DNA of 64,000 bases, taken from the NCBI RefSeq assembly GCF_039871975.1, contig NZ_JBDPLL010000001.1, one strand, 5' to 3'. Below, piece by piece: positions 1-9,540 of this stretch. The notes beneath the pieces were generated by a model. The model was not told the DNA's origin. It was given only the letters and a program-made list of their open reading frames with translations, and ran no database searches. Origin of the DNA: Trichormus_B sp936914905 (GTDB lineage: Bacteria > Cyanobacteriota > Cyanobacteriia > Cyanobacteriales > Nostocaceae). The stretch's first letter is position 1. Each line of letters starts with the position of its first letter. A program made the translations under genes and the position numbers.

Positions 1-129
1 AATAGTAGTCATGAATGAAGGTTATCTAGGGTAGAAGGCTATTATTAGGGTAGAAGGCTATTATATAGTTTACTTTAGTAATTTTATGGTATAGAGGAGG
101 AAGGGGGAGCAATCGCTTTGTGGAGATTG

Positions 130-915
130 ACAGACTTTCTAACTTCATTTTTGTTTAAAATATTCGATAATTTTATGAGGAACTTCCTTCTCTTCTACAG
201 GATAACCATGAAAACCACCAGCATTATCTGATTGGAATTCATAAAATTTTTCCTGATAGTAACCATAATACTGTCTACATTTGCTATTGCTTCATCTAAA
301 ACTGACTCAGCAACTTCATCACCTAAATCCATAGGAGTTGCCCTTCAACTAAGATAAATACTTAGTCCATCTGGGGTATGCTTAGGACTAGGTAAATAAG
401 GGGGACGTAATTTTTTAGCATGACTTAAGTCAGTTAAGTTAAGAATCTCGACTTCTTCATAAAGTTTGCCATCTTCACTAGATTTTAACTAAATATAATC
501 AGATGTAAAATTAGGTGCATTTTGTAAACTAATTACAATCCCTTTTAAATAGACTGATCCTGCTAAAGAACTGCCAGAAACATCTTGATGATTAAAATAG
601 TATTCATGATAATTGAGTTCTTCATCTAAAATGATGTCTATAAATAGTGCCTTATTCATCAATTTGATTAACAATATTCGACTTTTTTCTTTATCTTCTT
701 GACTAGAGGATATTACTTTTTGCTTTAACCACTTTTTAACTGTCAGTGCAAGTTATATATAACACTCAAAAAGCTACTATGAGTCAGTATTTATCCTTCG
801 CCTTGAATAGGTTCTAATTCCTTGATTATTGCTAATAAAACTTCCATCAGTCATCAGCATCATAACTATCTTTAGCTTGACCAATAAATTAGTTGTCATT
901 AATCAGGAATTGCAT
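130..915 (-). pseudogene. Decayed partner gene of the upstream AAA ATPase (function unknown)
   Basis: This is the remains of a gene starting at an ATG (913-915) directly next to the stop codon of the ATPase pseudogene (TAGATG on the minus strand), so the two were translationally linked. Readable pieces include a 61-residue stretch at 489-674 containing ILDEELNYHEYYFNHQDVSG, followed after a stop by a piece containing EEVEILNLTDLSHAKKLRPP near 390-480. Several stops and frame changes separate the pieces. Proteins of unknown function commonly sit next to DUF3696-type ATPases, and the neighbour fits that arrangement. I do not recognise the family, and the downstream boundary is approximate. Confidence 0.4.
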
Positions 916-1635
916 CTACATTAACTCCATTAAATCTTTTTCCACTTGGTCGAAGAATCCATCAGGCCATATATCAATTCTGCCATATTTATCAATATGT
1001 GGAGATACAACTTCTGTGATAACTTTGTCAGTTCCTATTTCCTGACGTTGGAAATAGTGTAATTGTACATCTTCGTAATTAATTTTACGCCTATGAACAG
1101 CAAGACTAATACCATTTAAAACATGATTGCTATGGGTTTATATTATTACTTGAATACCACAAGTAGCTGCAAGTCCTAATAATTCTCCCATTTTTGCTTT
1201 TCCTCTGGTATGAAGATGTGCTTCTGGATTTTCCAGTAAAATTAGTGAACCTGGACAAGATGAAAGTACATATACAATAATTGGTAAGGTGTAGGTAATT
1301 CCAAATCCTACATTGGTTGCATGATAACGGTTACTATCTCCATAAAAATATTGTATATTTACTAAGTCTATTTCTGGAATAGCGTTAATTGCTATACGAA
1401 CTCGAGGACTTACTTCTCTCATCCAAGCTTCTACCTAGTCTATAAGATCCATTGATTTTGCTCCAGGGTAGCTGAGATTTGCTATGGGGATTGGTTAACG
1501 TCCACTGATATATAAAAAATGTGTTGTATATTTGCGTTTCGTACCTAATTGTCCTGGTAAATCTCCTGGAGAATTTAACATCTCATTAAATAGGTGTGGT
1601 CCAAAGTAAATAGATTTTGATTAACTTAAATATTT
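916..1635 (-). pseudogene. AAA-type ATPase with DUF3696-like C-terminus, degraded
   Basis: A minus-strand reading gives the C-terminal half of an ABC-like/AAA ATPase. The Walker B region LILLENPEAHLHTRGKAKMG is intact and is followed by THSNHVLNGISLAVHRRK, where His acts as the sensor/H-loop, as in the DUF3696-containing ATPase family. Upstream pieces (FGPHLFNEMLNSPGDLPGQL, then PIANLSYPGAKSMDLID) are in the same frame but interrupted by TAA near 1495 and TAG near 1437. The N-terminal Walker A part is missing. It is therefore a truncated pseudogene with at least two nonsense mutations. The family typically pairs with a second gene of unknown function, here the remnant downstream. Such pairs can be defence-related, but nothing here shows that directly. 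Confidence 0.7.
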
Positions 1636-1877
1636 CAATCTTACTATTTCCCTAAGTAATAGAGACGCTAAATTTAACGCCTCTATGTAGTTTTCATTAC
1701 TAAGAAATAACTATGCTATGGGCTTCACCCCCGCTAAATCCAAAATCAGTGCGATCACATTTTTAATTCACAATGGTCAGGTTCTTTTTGGTTCAATTTT
1801 AAACACATGGCAGGTTATATCCATTCTAGAGCCTTAACTTCTAACCAGTAAAATTCTCACTATGAAGTTAAGTATAG

Positions 1878-2126
1878 TTAAACTACAGTGCTATGCCTGC
1901 TACAGGCATAGCCATCGTAAATACGCCAATAAATACCTAAATCTTGTCCTATCAAATATTTACTATCAGGATGAAGTTCTTGTAATACTGGTGTGATTGA
2001 ATCCATTAGAAGAATGCTTTGGGGATGTTCTTGCCAATTTTTCACAAAAGTACCATCAGACTCTGGGAGTTGGGTGTGATCTCGAAGGGAGGTTTCTGTA
2101 TACGGAGTATCTGTAGTCAATTTCAT
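1878..2126 (-). pseudogene. Uma2-family (DUF820) endonuclease, N-terminal fragment
   Basis: The 82-residue reading contains TSLRDHTQLPESDGTFVKNW and SKYLIGQDLGIYWRI, which match the N-terminus of cyanobacterial Uma2-family putative restriction-like nucleases (usually about 190-240 residues). Similarity stops after IYWRI. The remaining residues derive from a small inverted repeat (1890-1912), and the catalytic C-terminal half with the PD-(D/E)XK core is absent. A second short inverted repeat (2123-2146) overlaps the start codon. It is a truncated, non-functional copy of a family that is present in dozens of copies in such genomes. A second broken Uma2 gene lies at 16011-16572. Confidence 0.6.
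1890..1912. repeat. Short hairpin repeat at the break of the Uma2 fragment
   Basis: Ten-base arms GCTATGCCTG / CAGGCATAGC around a CTA loop lie exactly where similarity to the Uma2 family ends. Small palindromes of this kind are dispersed in Nostocales genomes. It may be an inserted repeat element or a fold-back product. Confidence 0.6.
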
Positions 2127-2221
2127 AACATCAGAGGATGTTATGAGGTCTGTTTTAGTTTAGCAATGTAAGGGAAAAAGGCGATCGCACCACACCTAAC
2201 TGAATATGATCGCTTTTCCTC

Positions 2222-3136
2222 TTAACTAACCTTCCCTACCCCTGCTAAATCCAAGATGGGTGGTATCGCATCTTCTTTTCTCACTGCCATCAGATGCACA
2301 CCTTGACACAAACTCCGCGCAATTTGCACTTGTTCCGCTGCAATATTCATTCCTTCTTCTAAGGGCTGTTTTGCTTTCGCCAACCTATCAATAATGTGTT
2401 CAGGAATATTCACACCTGGAACCATCCGATTAATAAACTGGGCATTTTTCGCTGACTTCAACAGAAAAATTCCCGCCAAAATTGGTTTATTGTAACCAGA
2501 GGCGATTTTATCCATGAACTTTTCTAATCTTTCAAAATCAGTAATTAATTGACTTTGAAAAAATTGCGCTCCAGCTTCTATCTTCTTTTCAAATCGACTT
2601 TCTAAACCTGACCAACTAGCACTTTGTGGATCTACGGCTGCACCTGTAAATAAATCTAATGCACCATCATTCAGGGTTTTATTATTAAAATCAACACCTT
2701 GATTCATCTTCCTAATTAACTGCAATAATCGCACAGATTCTAAATCAAAAACGGCTTTTGCTTCACTATGATCACCTGCTTTTACAGGATCGCCAGTTAA
2801 AGCTAAAATATTGCGGATACCCAAAGCATGAGCGCCCATCAAATCTGCTTGTATTCCAATTCTATTGCGATCGCGACAAGCAACTTGACAAATCGGCTCA
2901 ATTCCATGTTGCAATAAAATCACCGAAGCTGCTAGAGACGACATCCCCAAGACAGCACGGCTACCATCAGTAATATTGACAGCATGAACTCTCCCCTTAA
3001 GAGTCGCTGCCATTTCAATTGTATGGGTTGCATTTCCCCCCTTCGGAGGTGCAACTTCAGCAGTAACAAGAAAATCTCCCGCTTCTACCGCTTTTCGGAA
3101 GTTATTTAAAGCACTGGTGCTATGGGTATCCTGCAT
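2222..3136 (-). CDS. Methylenetetrahydrofolate reductase family protein
   Basis: This 304-residue protein is of the MTHFR family (TIM barrel, FAD-dependent), which reduces 5,10-methylene-THF to 5-methyl-THF for methionine synthesis in the cytoplasm. The sequence shows the family order: an N-terminal strand FLVTAEVAPPKG with the catalytic-type Glu, NITDGSRAV, then CRDRNRIGIQADLMGAHALG and NILALTGDP (residues about 105-145). Later come KIEAGAQFFQSQ (about 185-196) and a C-terminal helical part. The length is normal for the short bacterial form. The ATG at 3136 is followed downstream by trpS in the reverse order: trpS ends at 3201, 64 bases upstream of this start, so the two may be co-transcribed. 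It appears intact. The exact enzyme type (MetF versus a cyanobacterial paralogue) is not certain. Confidence 0.88.
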   Translation of the reverse strand: MQDTHSTSALNNFRKAVEAGDFLVTAEVAPPKGGNATHTIEMAATLKGRVHAVNITDGSRAVLGMSSLAASVILLQHGIEPICQVACRDRNRIGIQADLMGAHALGIRNILALTGDPVKAGDHSEAKAVFDLESVRLLQLIRKMNQGVDFNNKTLNDGALDLFTGAAVDPQSASWSGLESRFEKKIEAGAQFFQSQLITDFERLEKFMDKIASGYNKPILAGIFLLKSAKNAQFINRMVPGVNIPEHIIDRLAKAKQPLEEGMNIAAEQVQIARSLCQGVHLMAVRKEDAIPPILDLAGVGKVS

Positions 3137-3200
3137 GGTTCCAATTTAATCTTGAGGTTTTCTTAAAGGGTAAAACAATTTACACCTTCAAGAGTAAACC

Positions 3201-4208
3201 TTAGAGGGGGACGGTATAGCCTAAAGCAGCTTTCACATCTGCTAAAGTTTGATTAGCGATCGCTTCCGCTTTTTTCCGACCATCTCTTAATACTGACTCT
3301 AAATGACCTTTATCTGCCATGACCTCCTGATATTTGTCTTGAATCGGTTTTAAAGCATTAATTGCTGTTTCTGTCAATAAAGGCTTAAATTTTCCCCAAC
3401 TCATATCTGCACATTCAGCCACTACCGCTTCCTTTGTCTTCCCAGACAGCAGCATATACAGAGTTAATAAGTTATGACATTCTGGACGGTCTGCATCATC
3501 AAAGGTTAAACCCCGCACCAAATCAGTTTTACATTTTTTAATCTTTTTAGTAATTTGATCAGGTGAATCTAAAACATTAATTCGGCTTAATTCCGAAGGG
3601 TTGGACTTCGACATTTTTCGTGTTCCATCGGTTAAACTCATCACCCTTGCACCTTCCTTTCTAATCAAAGGATCTGGTAACTTGAGTACAGATGCATCCT
3701 TAGCAAATTGATGATTAAACCTGTCGACAATATCCCGGGCTAATTCTAAATGTTGCTTTTGGTCTTCACCCACCGGCACTTTATCCGCTTGATACAGCAA
3801 AATATCCGCAGCCATCAACACCGGATAAGTCAACAACCCAGCACTGACATTTTCACCTTGTTTAACAGCCTTTTCCTTAAATTGAATCATGTTTTGCAAC
3901 CAATTTAAGGGAGTGATGCAATTTAGCAACCAACAAAGTTCACTGTGTGCAGAAACGTGAGATTGGACAAAGATGTGAGAGTATTTTAAATCAATGCCAC
4001 AGGCTAAATATAAAGCAGCGATGGTGTAAGTATCAGCCGCTAAAGTAGCGGGGTTGTGTGGTACAGTAATGGCGTGTAAATCGACCACACAAAAGAAATT
4101 TTCATACTGATCTTGAATTTCTACCCAGTTGCGAATCGCACCTAAGTAGTTACCCAAGTGTAAGTTACCAGTTGGTTGAACTCCCGACAGAACGCGCTGC
4201 TTACCCAT
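3201..4208 (-). CDS. trpS: Tryptophanyl-tRNA synthetase
   Basis: This 335-residue class I aminoacyl-tRNA synthetase charges tRNA-Trp with tryptophan using ATP. The class I signature HIGH appears as PTGNLHLGNYLGA (residues 12-24). The second ATP-binding signature KMSKSN is near residue 200. GEDQKQHLELARDI and the DILLYQADKVPVGEDQ region, typical of bacterial TrpRS, lie around residues 135-165. Length is normal and there is no lesion. The ATG at 4208 has no competing upstream start. The MTHFR gene follows 64 bases downstream on the same strand. Essential housekeeping gene. Confidence 0.97.
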   Translation of the reverse strand: MGKQRVLSGVQPTGNLHLGNYLGAIRNWVEIQDQYENFFCVVDLHAITVPHNPATLAADTYTIAALYLACGIDLKYSHIFVQSHVSAHSELCWLLNCITPLNWLQNMIQFKEKAVKQGENVSAGLLTYPVLMAADILLYQADKVPVGEDQKQHLELARDIVDRFNHQFAKDASVLKLPDPLIRKEGARVMSLTDGTRKMSKSNPSELSRINVLDSPDQITKKIKKCKTDLVRGLTFDDADRPECHNLLTLYMLLSGKTKEAVVAECADMSWGKFKPLLTETAINALKPIQDKYQEVMADKGHLESVLRDGRKKAEAIANQTLADVKAALGYTVPL

Positions 4209-4695
4209 AATTATCAGTTAGTTATCTCCAATCACCGCTTTGTTAGGTCGCGGTCACAAAACCCATTTTAGTAGTCATTGGGAATTAGTGATTGGGGATT
4301 GGTGAATCTAACTTGAGTAAAAAGACGCAAATTCTAATGAGGATTTCGGTCGTAGTAATTCATTTTGTTCTAATCGTAAAGTATATATTTAAGTTTTTTA
4401 CAAACTTGTATCTTATTTAACAAACAAAATAAAGCATAAAAATAGACTTTATCTTACGTCTGAAATGAGGTTTGGTTGCAGTAGTTAATTGATTAATCTT
4501 ATTTCGTTCTACTTTGTGCTGCGCCTGGAAACTATAAATAATATTGGCGATAACATAGGAATGTGGGATAAAAAATTGCAGCGTATTCTTAATGAACTAG
4601 ATACTCAAACATAGCTGTTATTGATCTGTGATATTAACAAACTATGTAGTATTCTATTATTTGTACTTAACCAAATAATCTTAGGAATATTAACC
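4209..4695. other. Intergenic region upstream of trpS
   Basis: AT-rich spacer of about 490 bases between trpS (minus) and the broken isomerase gene (plus). It must contain the trpS promoter. I see no coding potential beyond short chance frames and no clear RNA gene. Confidence 0.4.
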
Positions 4696-5020
4696 ATGCT
4701 ATATCACTTAGATTTTCACGTCGAATACCCCGATAACATGACACAACAAGAACTATTTACAGTTTGGAGTGAAGAGGTAAATGCAGCACTGCAAGCTAAA
4801 CAAGCAGGAGTTGTTGTAGATTGGTGTCAGGTGTGGGAACATTCACAATTGCAATTGTGAATGTTCCCACACCTGACCCTGACACAGTTGACTAAATTCT
4901 CTTGGATTTACCTATCATGAGAAAATGGGTCAAAATGTGCAGGTAGAAGTAACTCCCCTGAGAAGATATGAAGACTTTGCAGCAGATGTCAAAGCTAGAT
5001 TAGAGAAAAAAGGAAAATAG
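4696..5020 (+). pseudogene. Muconolactone delta-isomerase-like protein, disrupted by an inverted duplication
   Basis: The ATG at 4696 opens MLYHLDFHVEYPDNMTQQEL, the start of the small muconolactone isomerase-like family (ferredoxin-like fold, about 90-100 residues). The frame is normal to about residue 43 (GVVVDW), where a perfect 52-base palindrome begins and the expected residues are lost. Beyond it the family C-terminus is recognisable (IVNVPTPDPDTVD, ILLDLPIM, then VEVTPLRRYEDFAADVKARLE in another frame). It is broken by TAA near 4891 and by at least one frameshift before the stop at 5020. In cyanobacteria the family is of uncertain role and need not act on muconolactone. This copy is not functional. 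Confidence 0.75.
4826..4877. repeat. Perfect 52-base palindrome inside the isomerase pseudogene
   Basis: Bases 4826-4851 are the exact reverse complement of 4852-4877 with no loop. The right arm encodes the expected protein (IVNVPTPD) and the left arm replaces the sequence that should precede it. One arm was therefore copied from the other. Confidence 0.95.
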
Positions 5021-5051
5021 GAAATTTATGGGTGAGATAGTGACACAAAAC

Positions 5052-5489
5052 TTAGTATTTAATACTTGGAAAAATGAGGATGTCTATCATCTCACCTACA
5101 GCCAGACCTAAGCCAGCAATGACTGTTAAAATCCAAAAAGAATCGGTTTGACTAAAACCAGAAAAACGCATTTCTAATTCAGCTAATAGTGTGGTTGTTA
5201 ACGGTATTAAAAATAGGCTGAATAAGATTGACCAAATTGAGATCAAAGCTATGGATGCGCTTAAAACTAAGACGACAACTAAGGTTTGAGAACCAAAGGC
5301 TAACAGATTTTCTAACCAAATGTTACTTTTTCTGACTATAGCTATAGCGATAGCAGCCACAAAAGCTCCTACTAACCAAGCAATCTGATGAGCCGCAAGA
5401 TACCATCCTAGAAGATTGTAAGCCAGCCAAAGTAATGCTAAGGTAGTTACAGGAATCCTGTGGAAAAATAACAGATTCATATTTCCCAT
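5052..5489 (-). CDS. Conserved cyanobacterial membrane protein
   Basis: A 145-residue hydrophobic protein with about four transmembrane segments: roughly 10-30 (VTTLALLWLAYNLLGWYL), 35-52 (WLVGAFVAAIAIAIV), 68-100 (TLVVVLVLSASIALISIWSI, continuing) and 118-142 (ILTVIAGLGLAVGEMIDILI). No catalytic motif is visible. A second ATG three codons in (5480) follows a GGGA-like ribosome site and may be the true start. It stands alone, convergent with the broken isomerase gene. I do not recognise a named family. Composition and the absence of lesions suggest a real, conserved integral membrane protein. Confidence 0.6.
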   Translation of the reverse strand: MGNMNLLFFHRIPVTTLALLWLAYNLLGWYLAAHQIAWLVGAFVAAIAIAIVRKSNIWLENLLAFGSQTLVVVLVLSASIALISIWSILFSLFLIPLTTTLLAELEMRFSGFSQTDSFWILTVIAGLGLAVGEMIDILIFPSIKY

Positions 5490-5807
5490 TCTTCTAATTA
5501 CACTAGAATAACTACCTTAAATAAATTTATCAATATATTCTCTGTCTATTTTATAGACTTCTTTATAAGTTTCATCTATCTATAGACTTATATAACAATT
5601 TTTTGTGCCAGGGTTCATGAATTGATACTTTTAAAATATACTACTTTTGATATAGATTTAGAAAGTTGCAAGCAAACCTATCGACAGAGATAGCTGAAGT
5701 TTTATTTTGTTACACATATATTGTTACACATATAATTGAACTCTTGTAAAGAATCTAATATTCACATTGCTGAGGAAAAAAAATATATATAGAAGGTAAA
5801 TAATAAT
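5490..5807. other. Divergent AT-rich intergenic region
   Basis: About 320 bases between divergent genes. It contains a direct repeat of TTACACATATA (near 5709 and 5724) and long A/T runs just before 5808. It probably holds both promoters. No coding potential is seen. Confidence 0.4.
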
Positions 5808-6200
5808 ATGTATGTTGAGCAGATATTACTACAGAAAGTAGCAGCGAAAAAGAGCTTTAGTCAGTTAACACATAGTCAAATTAGACAGGAATATGTAGCA
5901 CAACAGAAGGGAATAAATATCTCTGATTTAGCAATAGCTTTAACTCCACTCAGCTTTGTCTTTATTTGGGCAATATTTTTGTTTATTTTGCATAAAATTC
6001 GCTCTCATGCAGACAATAAAATAGCTTTTAGTATTAATGGTCTGGATCGAGTTCCTTGTAAAAATTGTATATTTTACTCCAATAATCATTATCTTAAATG
6101 TGCTGTAAATCCTGATGTAGTCCTCACAGAAGAAGCTGTAAATTGCTCGGAATACTGCCCTAGAAAGGGTAAATTGCCCTCTAATAATTCCTTTTCCTGA
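5808..6200 (+). CDS. Small single-span membrane protein with cysteine-rich C-terminus
   Basis: A 130-residue protein. The N-terminal 45 residues are polar and basic and are followed by one transmembrane helix (about 46-63, TPLSFVFIWAIFLFILHKI). A C-terminal domain has five to six cysteines arranged as C-x2-C, then LKCAVNP, then NCSEYCPRK. The pattern VPCKNCIFYSNNHYLKCAVNP recurs in unnamed cyanobacterial proteins, where it looks like a small metal- or cluster-binding knuckle. It is not part of an evident operon. Function is unknown; metal binding is inference from cysteine spacing only. Confidence 0.65.
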   Translation: MYVEQILLQKVAAKKSFSQLTHSQIRQEYVAQQKGINISDLAIALTPLSFVFIWAIFLFILHKIRSHADNKIAFSINGLDRVPCKNCIFYSNNHYLKCAVNPDVVLTEEAVNCSEYCPRKGKLPSNNSFS

Positions 6201-6389
6201 CTCCTGTACAGAAGTTGTGGCGGAACGTCTCTACTACAGCAGATTGCAGATCAATGAGGTACATAATCTAAATTGAAACCTAGAGAAAAAGAGAGTTTTA
6301 CTTCTGACTCCTGACTCCTGCTGTAACTCTTATTATATGGCTTATAGGACGCTACGCTATCAATAAACAACCTTTTCAGCAGGCACTAA

Positions 6390-9300
6390 TTAATTCTGAA
6401 CTCCTTCTTTATATTTTGCTATCAACTCCTTGACCTGAGCAGCCACCAGTGGATGGGGATCTTTTTGTAAATGGGGGAGAATTTCCTGAAGAACGCGCTG
6501 GGAAACTACACTCAAGTATGAAATTGTTGCTTCCCTAACAAAGCCTGTAGGATGGCGCAAATTTGCTAAAATTTCCGCAGTTGTGAGTCGAACATAAGCA
6601 GCTTGTGCAAAGTGCAAGCAACAAGCTAAACACCAATCAGAAAGCAAATATCCCTGAGATATCATCTTAGAAAGACGCTTCTTGACTGGAATATTTTCAT
6701 TTTGCCAAAATCCCGCTTCGATCAGATATTTGAGCTTTTCTTGTTCTGGTCGTCGATCTAAAATGTTCAACAACAAAGACTTACAAGCCAAATTTACAGT
6801 GTGATCTAATATTTCTAAGCCTCTTGCTAAATTGATTAATGACTGAGATTGGAGATTGAAGGCTGCGGCTTGCATTTTTTCTGCGGGATAAAGCAACTTC
6901 AACAACAGCAATAACCTATCTCTGACATCCAATGCTAATTCTAGTAGTGAGCGTTTCAGCAATTGAGCAATAGTCAAAAGCCTCTCATTTCCTTGATAAT
7001 TTTCTAGAAAGTCTAGATTTTGGAGGTCTATATACGCAGCATAAATTTCACCGAGAAATCGTAATTCTTGCTCAATTAAAATTTCTACCCTACTTTCATA
7101 GAATTGATCTACGACATTGATATTTTCCAATTTTTGGTGAATTCTTAGTAAGCTTTGGAGAATATAGTCCCTGGTATTACCTCTGGATGTTTCCAAATGT
7201 AGCCATAGAGTTTCTCTTGCTTCTAATGTGCCGATTTGAGCAATGGTACGCCAAGCGCATCTTCTCACAACGTCTGGTTTATAAATATTTGTGGTTAGTT
7301 TCAACAACATCGGGATGGCTTCATTTTCCAAACTCACCAAGCATTGCATGGCTGTTTGTCGAGTGGATTTGTAGTAGAGTGCTGCTAATACTATGGGATA
7401 GTATTCCTCCAAGCGGGTAGCGGTAATCATTTCTAATACAGCACAACGTACCCGCAATGAATCATCCTGCAATAAGTTGGGAATATGAACCCGCAGAGCT
7501 TGTAAATAAACCAATTCTTTGAGTCCCCTGACTCCATTGATCCGTTCTCGTTCTTGTTGATGGGTGAGCATCCGACGCATTGTTTTGGTGGCTGTTGTTT
7601 TTTGTTGTTCTGTTCCCTGACGCAGTAGTAATGAAGCTGCGGTGGCGCGGATCAATGGATGGTTTTGTTGATGCAGGTATTCTTCTACAAGATTTAAATT
7701 GAGATTTTCTTCGGCCAGCCAAACGTAACGCATAGCCAAAGCAAACACTTCTGGGTCAATGGTTGCTTGGGGTTGGTCTAATAATCGACGGACTTCAGGT
7801 ACATAAAGGGGATTTATACCTGATTTGAGCATTAATTCTAGGCTTTGGGATTGTAGATCTGTAGGTAATTTAAGCAGTAATGGTGCTAAAACTTGTCCTG
7901 CGCTGGGGAGATCAATTTGGGCTACAAGTTGTAAGCAAGAGCTTTTATCCGCTGTAGTTCCTGTTTGTACCAAAGCTTTAACTATTCCCTGTTGGAAGGC
8001 TCGCAAACCCACAGTTGCGGCACTCAGTCCACCCCGTTCTGCACTTAAAACTAATAAGTCTACATACCGCGATCGCAATTCCCAAACAACTTTTAAACAG
8101 GTGGCTGCAACGATGACTGTTTCACCTATTAATACCCACTTTTGCAGTGATTGAGGGACAAATTGATCAATCAGCGATACACTACCAAAAATGACTAATC
8201 CCGTCAAACCAGAGGCGATCGCTTCGGCTGTCCCACTGGATAAAGCTTGCATCCGGCTACGAATTCGCTCAGGAATAGGTTGATAAAGTGCCGGACCGCT
8301 ACTAATCACAAAGGTATAACGCAAGAGTTCATCACAGAACTTGAGACTGATTAAACCCCAAAAAAATCCAGGCTCTTCAATTGCTGGAAATAAGTTCAAA
8401 ACGGAGATTGCACCTGGTAATAAAAAGCCCACAGTAATTGGTAAAAGTGCGGCTGTGAAAAATACTCCTACCTTTTCAATCAATCGGCTAGAAATAAACC
8501 ATTGGGTAACTAATTCACACAGTCCTACAATGCCACCAAACACCCCTAAAAAGCTGGCTAGTTGTTGTTGACCTAAACTAGAATTCAGTTCGCGCAAATA
8601 CTGAAAATCTATTAACAAGCCAATCACTTGTAACAGTGCAAAAAATGCAAACAACTGCCAAACATAGCGTTTTAGAGGTGTTTCTAAGCGGCGATGACGA
8701 TAAGCTTGTTCTTCCGTAATCTCCCGTTGTGGCGTATGGGGGAAAGCTGTAGGATATTTATAGGTTAAATAAAATAAAATTCCTGAGCCGAATAAAATGA
8801 CAAAACAGGCGATGAGAATAACTGTATTGAGGTTGGCGAATTTGAGTAACCAAGGCAAACTAAAGCCACTGATCACATCAGCTACTAATATGCCACTACT
8901 GACTAATGGGTAGGTGCGCTTAATCTCGCGAATATTGAATAGTTGGTTGGCAACAATAGATGTGTTGAGGTCATTGACCACATAGCAGGCATCTACCCAT
9001 AACCTGAGCAGAAAGATGATAATTACTGCTAGGTAGGGAATATTTATCCCTCCATACAAAAACACTAACAGAAATAATGGTACCACCATGCCCGGTGTGA
9101 TCGCCACAATCACCGCACGTAAGAGAAAAACCTTTTGTAACCAAGAATATAAAACTACCAGTCCAGCACCTGTCACCGCACTGGCAATATAAATCCAAGG
9201 TAGTTTTCCCGCACCATATTGATCCAAAAATAGAGCTACAGTGCTATCCTCTGCCCATCGCAATCCTACAGATACAATCGTGTAGAAGGCAAACATCGTC

Positions 9301-9398
9301 CAAGTGCGTTCTAACTCCTCTGGTCGGAGATTAACCCACTTAAGCATTTGTGCCAAAGCGCCTCTATTGGGAGTCAAGCAGTGATTTTTCAATTCCAT
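6390..9398 (-). CDS. NTT/MFS-type transporter fused to HEAT repeats
   Basis: A 1002-residue protein. Residues 1-440 hold about twelve transmembrane helices of the nucleotide transporter (NTT/Npt) branch of the MFS. Typical polar segments are present, such as WAEDSTVALFLDQYGAGKLPW near 48-68 and RIRSRMQALSSGTAEAIASG near 380. Residues about 470-1000 are alpha-helical repeats of HEAT type, with recurring degenerate motifs such as HPLIRATAASLLLRQG, DDSLRVRCAVLEMI and HPTGFVREATISYLS. Plant and Chlamydia NTT proteins exchange ATP/ADP. The free-living cyanobacterial HEAT fusions have no proven substrate, and ATP exchange should not be assumed. The gene is intact, single, and lies downstream of infC with a terminator-like stem-loop between them. 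Confidence 0.8.
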   Translation of the reverse strand: MELKNHCLTPNRGALAQMLKWVNLRPEELERTWTMFAFYTIVSVGLRWAEDSTVALFLDQYGAGKLPWIYIASAVTGAGLVVLYSWLQKVFLLRAVIVAITPGMVVPLFLLVFLYGGINIPYLAVIIIFLLRLWVDACYVVNDLNTSIVANQLFNIREIKRTYPLVSSGILVADVISGFSLPWLLKFANLNTVILIACFVILFGSGILFYLTYKYPTAFPHTPQREITEEQAYRHRRLETPLKRYVWQLFAFFALLQVIGLLIDFQYLRELNSSLGQQQLASFLGVFGGIVGLCELVTQWFISSRLIEKVGVFFTAALLPITVGFLLPGAISVLNLFPAIEEPGFFWGLISLKFCDELLRYTFVISSGPALYQPIPERIRSRMQALSSGTAEAIASGLTGLVIFGSVSLIDQFVPQSLQKWVLIGETVIVAATCLKVVWELRSRYVDLLVLSAERGGLSAATVGLRAFQQGIVKALVQTGTTADKSSCLQLVAQIDLPSAGQVLAPLLLKLPTDLQSQSLELMLKSGINPLYVPEVRRLLDQPQATIDPEVFALAMRYVWLAEENLNLNLVEEYLHQQNHPLIRATAASLLLRQGTEQQKTTATKTMRRMLTHQQERERINGVRGLKELVYLQALRVHIPNLLQDDSLRVRCAVLEMITATRLEEYYPIVLAALYYKSTRQTAMQCLVSLENEAIPMLLKLTTNIYKPDVVRRCAWRTIAQIGTLEARETLWLHLETSRGNTRDYILQSLLRIHQKLENINVVDQFYESRVEILIEQELRFLGEIYAAYIDLQNLDFLENYQGNERLLTIAQLLKRSLLELALDVRDRLLLLLKLLYPAEKMQAAAFNLQSQSLINLARGLEILDHTVNLACKSLLLNILDRRPEQEKLKYLIEAGFWQNENIPVKKRLSKMISQGYLLSDWCLACCLHFAQAAYVRLTTAEILANLRHPTGFVREATISYLSVVSQRVLQEILPHLQKDPHPLVAAQVKELIAKYKEGVQN

Positions 9399-9490
9399 GT
9401 AATTTTAATTTCTCAGGTGTGAAACAGTTCATCACAGCACAACAGCTAAGTAATACAGCTAAGTAATTAGGATAACAGTTACTGAATGGC

Positions 9491-9540
9491 AAAAGTCCTG
9501 AACAACTGAGTATTATCTTTCCCACTCAGGTGTCAGGACT
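9491..9540 (-). terminator. Probable rho-independent terminator downstream of infC
   Basis: Nested stem on the minus strand: outer arms AGTCCTGA/TCAGGACT (9494-9501 and 9533-9540) and inner arms CTGAGT/ACTCAG (9506-9511 and 9524-9529). A short T run follows in the minus direction. It lies about 140 bases past the infC stop and upstream of the transporter gene. Confidence 0.6.

Noticed and set aside
4826..4877. Palindrome taken as a transcription terminator
   Set aside because: It has no T tract, is loop-less, lies inside a coding remnant, and one arm encodes expected residues of the gene.
6390..9398. Several plus-strand open frames of 70-110 codons inside the NTT/HEAT gene
   Set aside because: They lie wholly inside the 1002-codon gene in other frames and show no recognisable motif.
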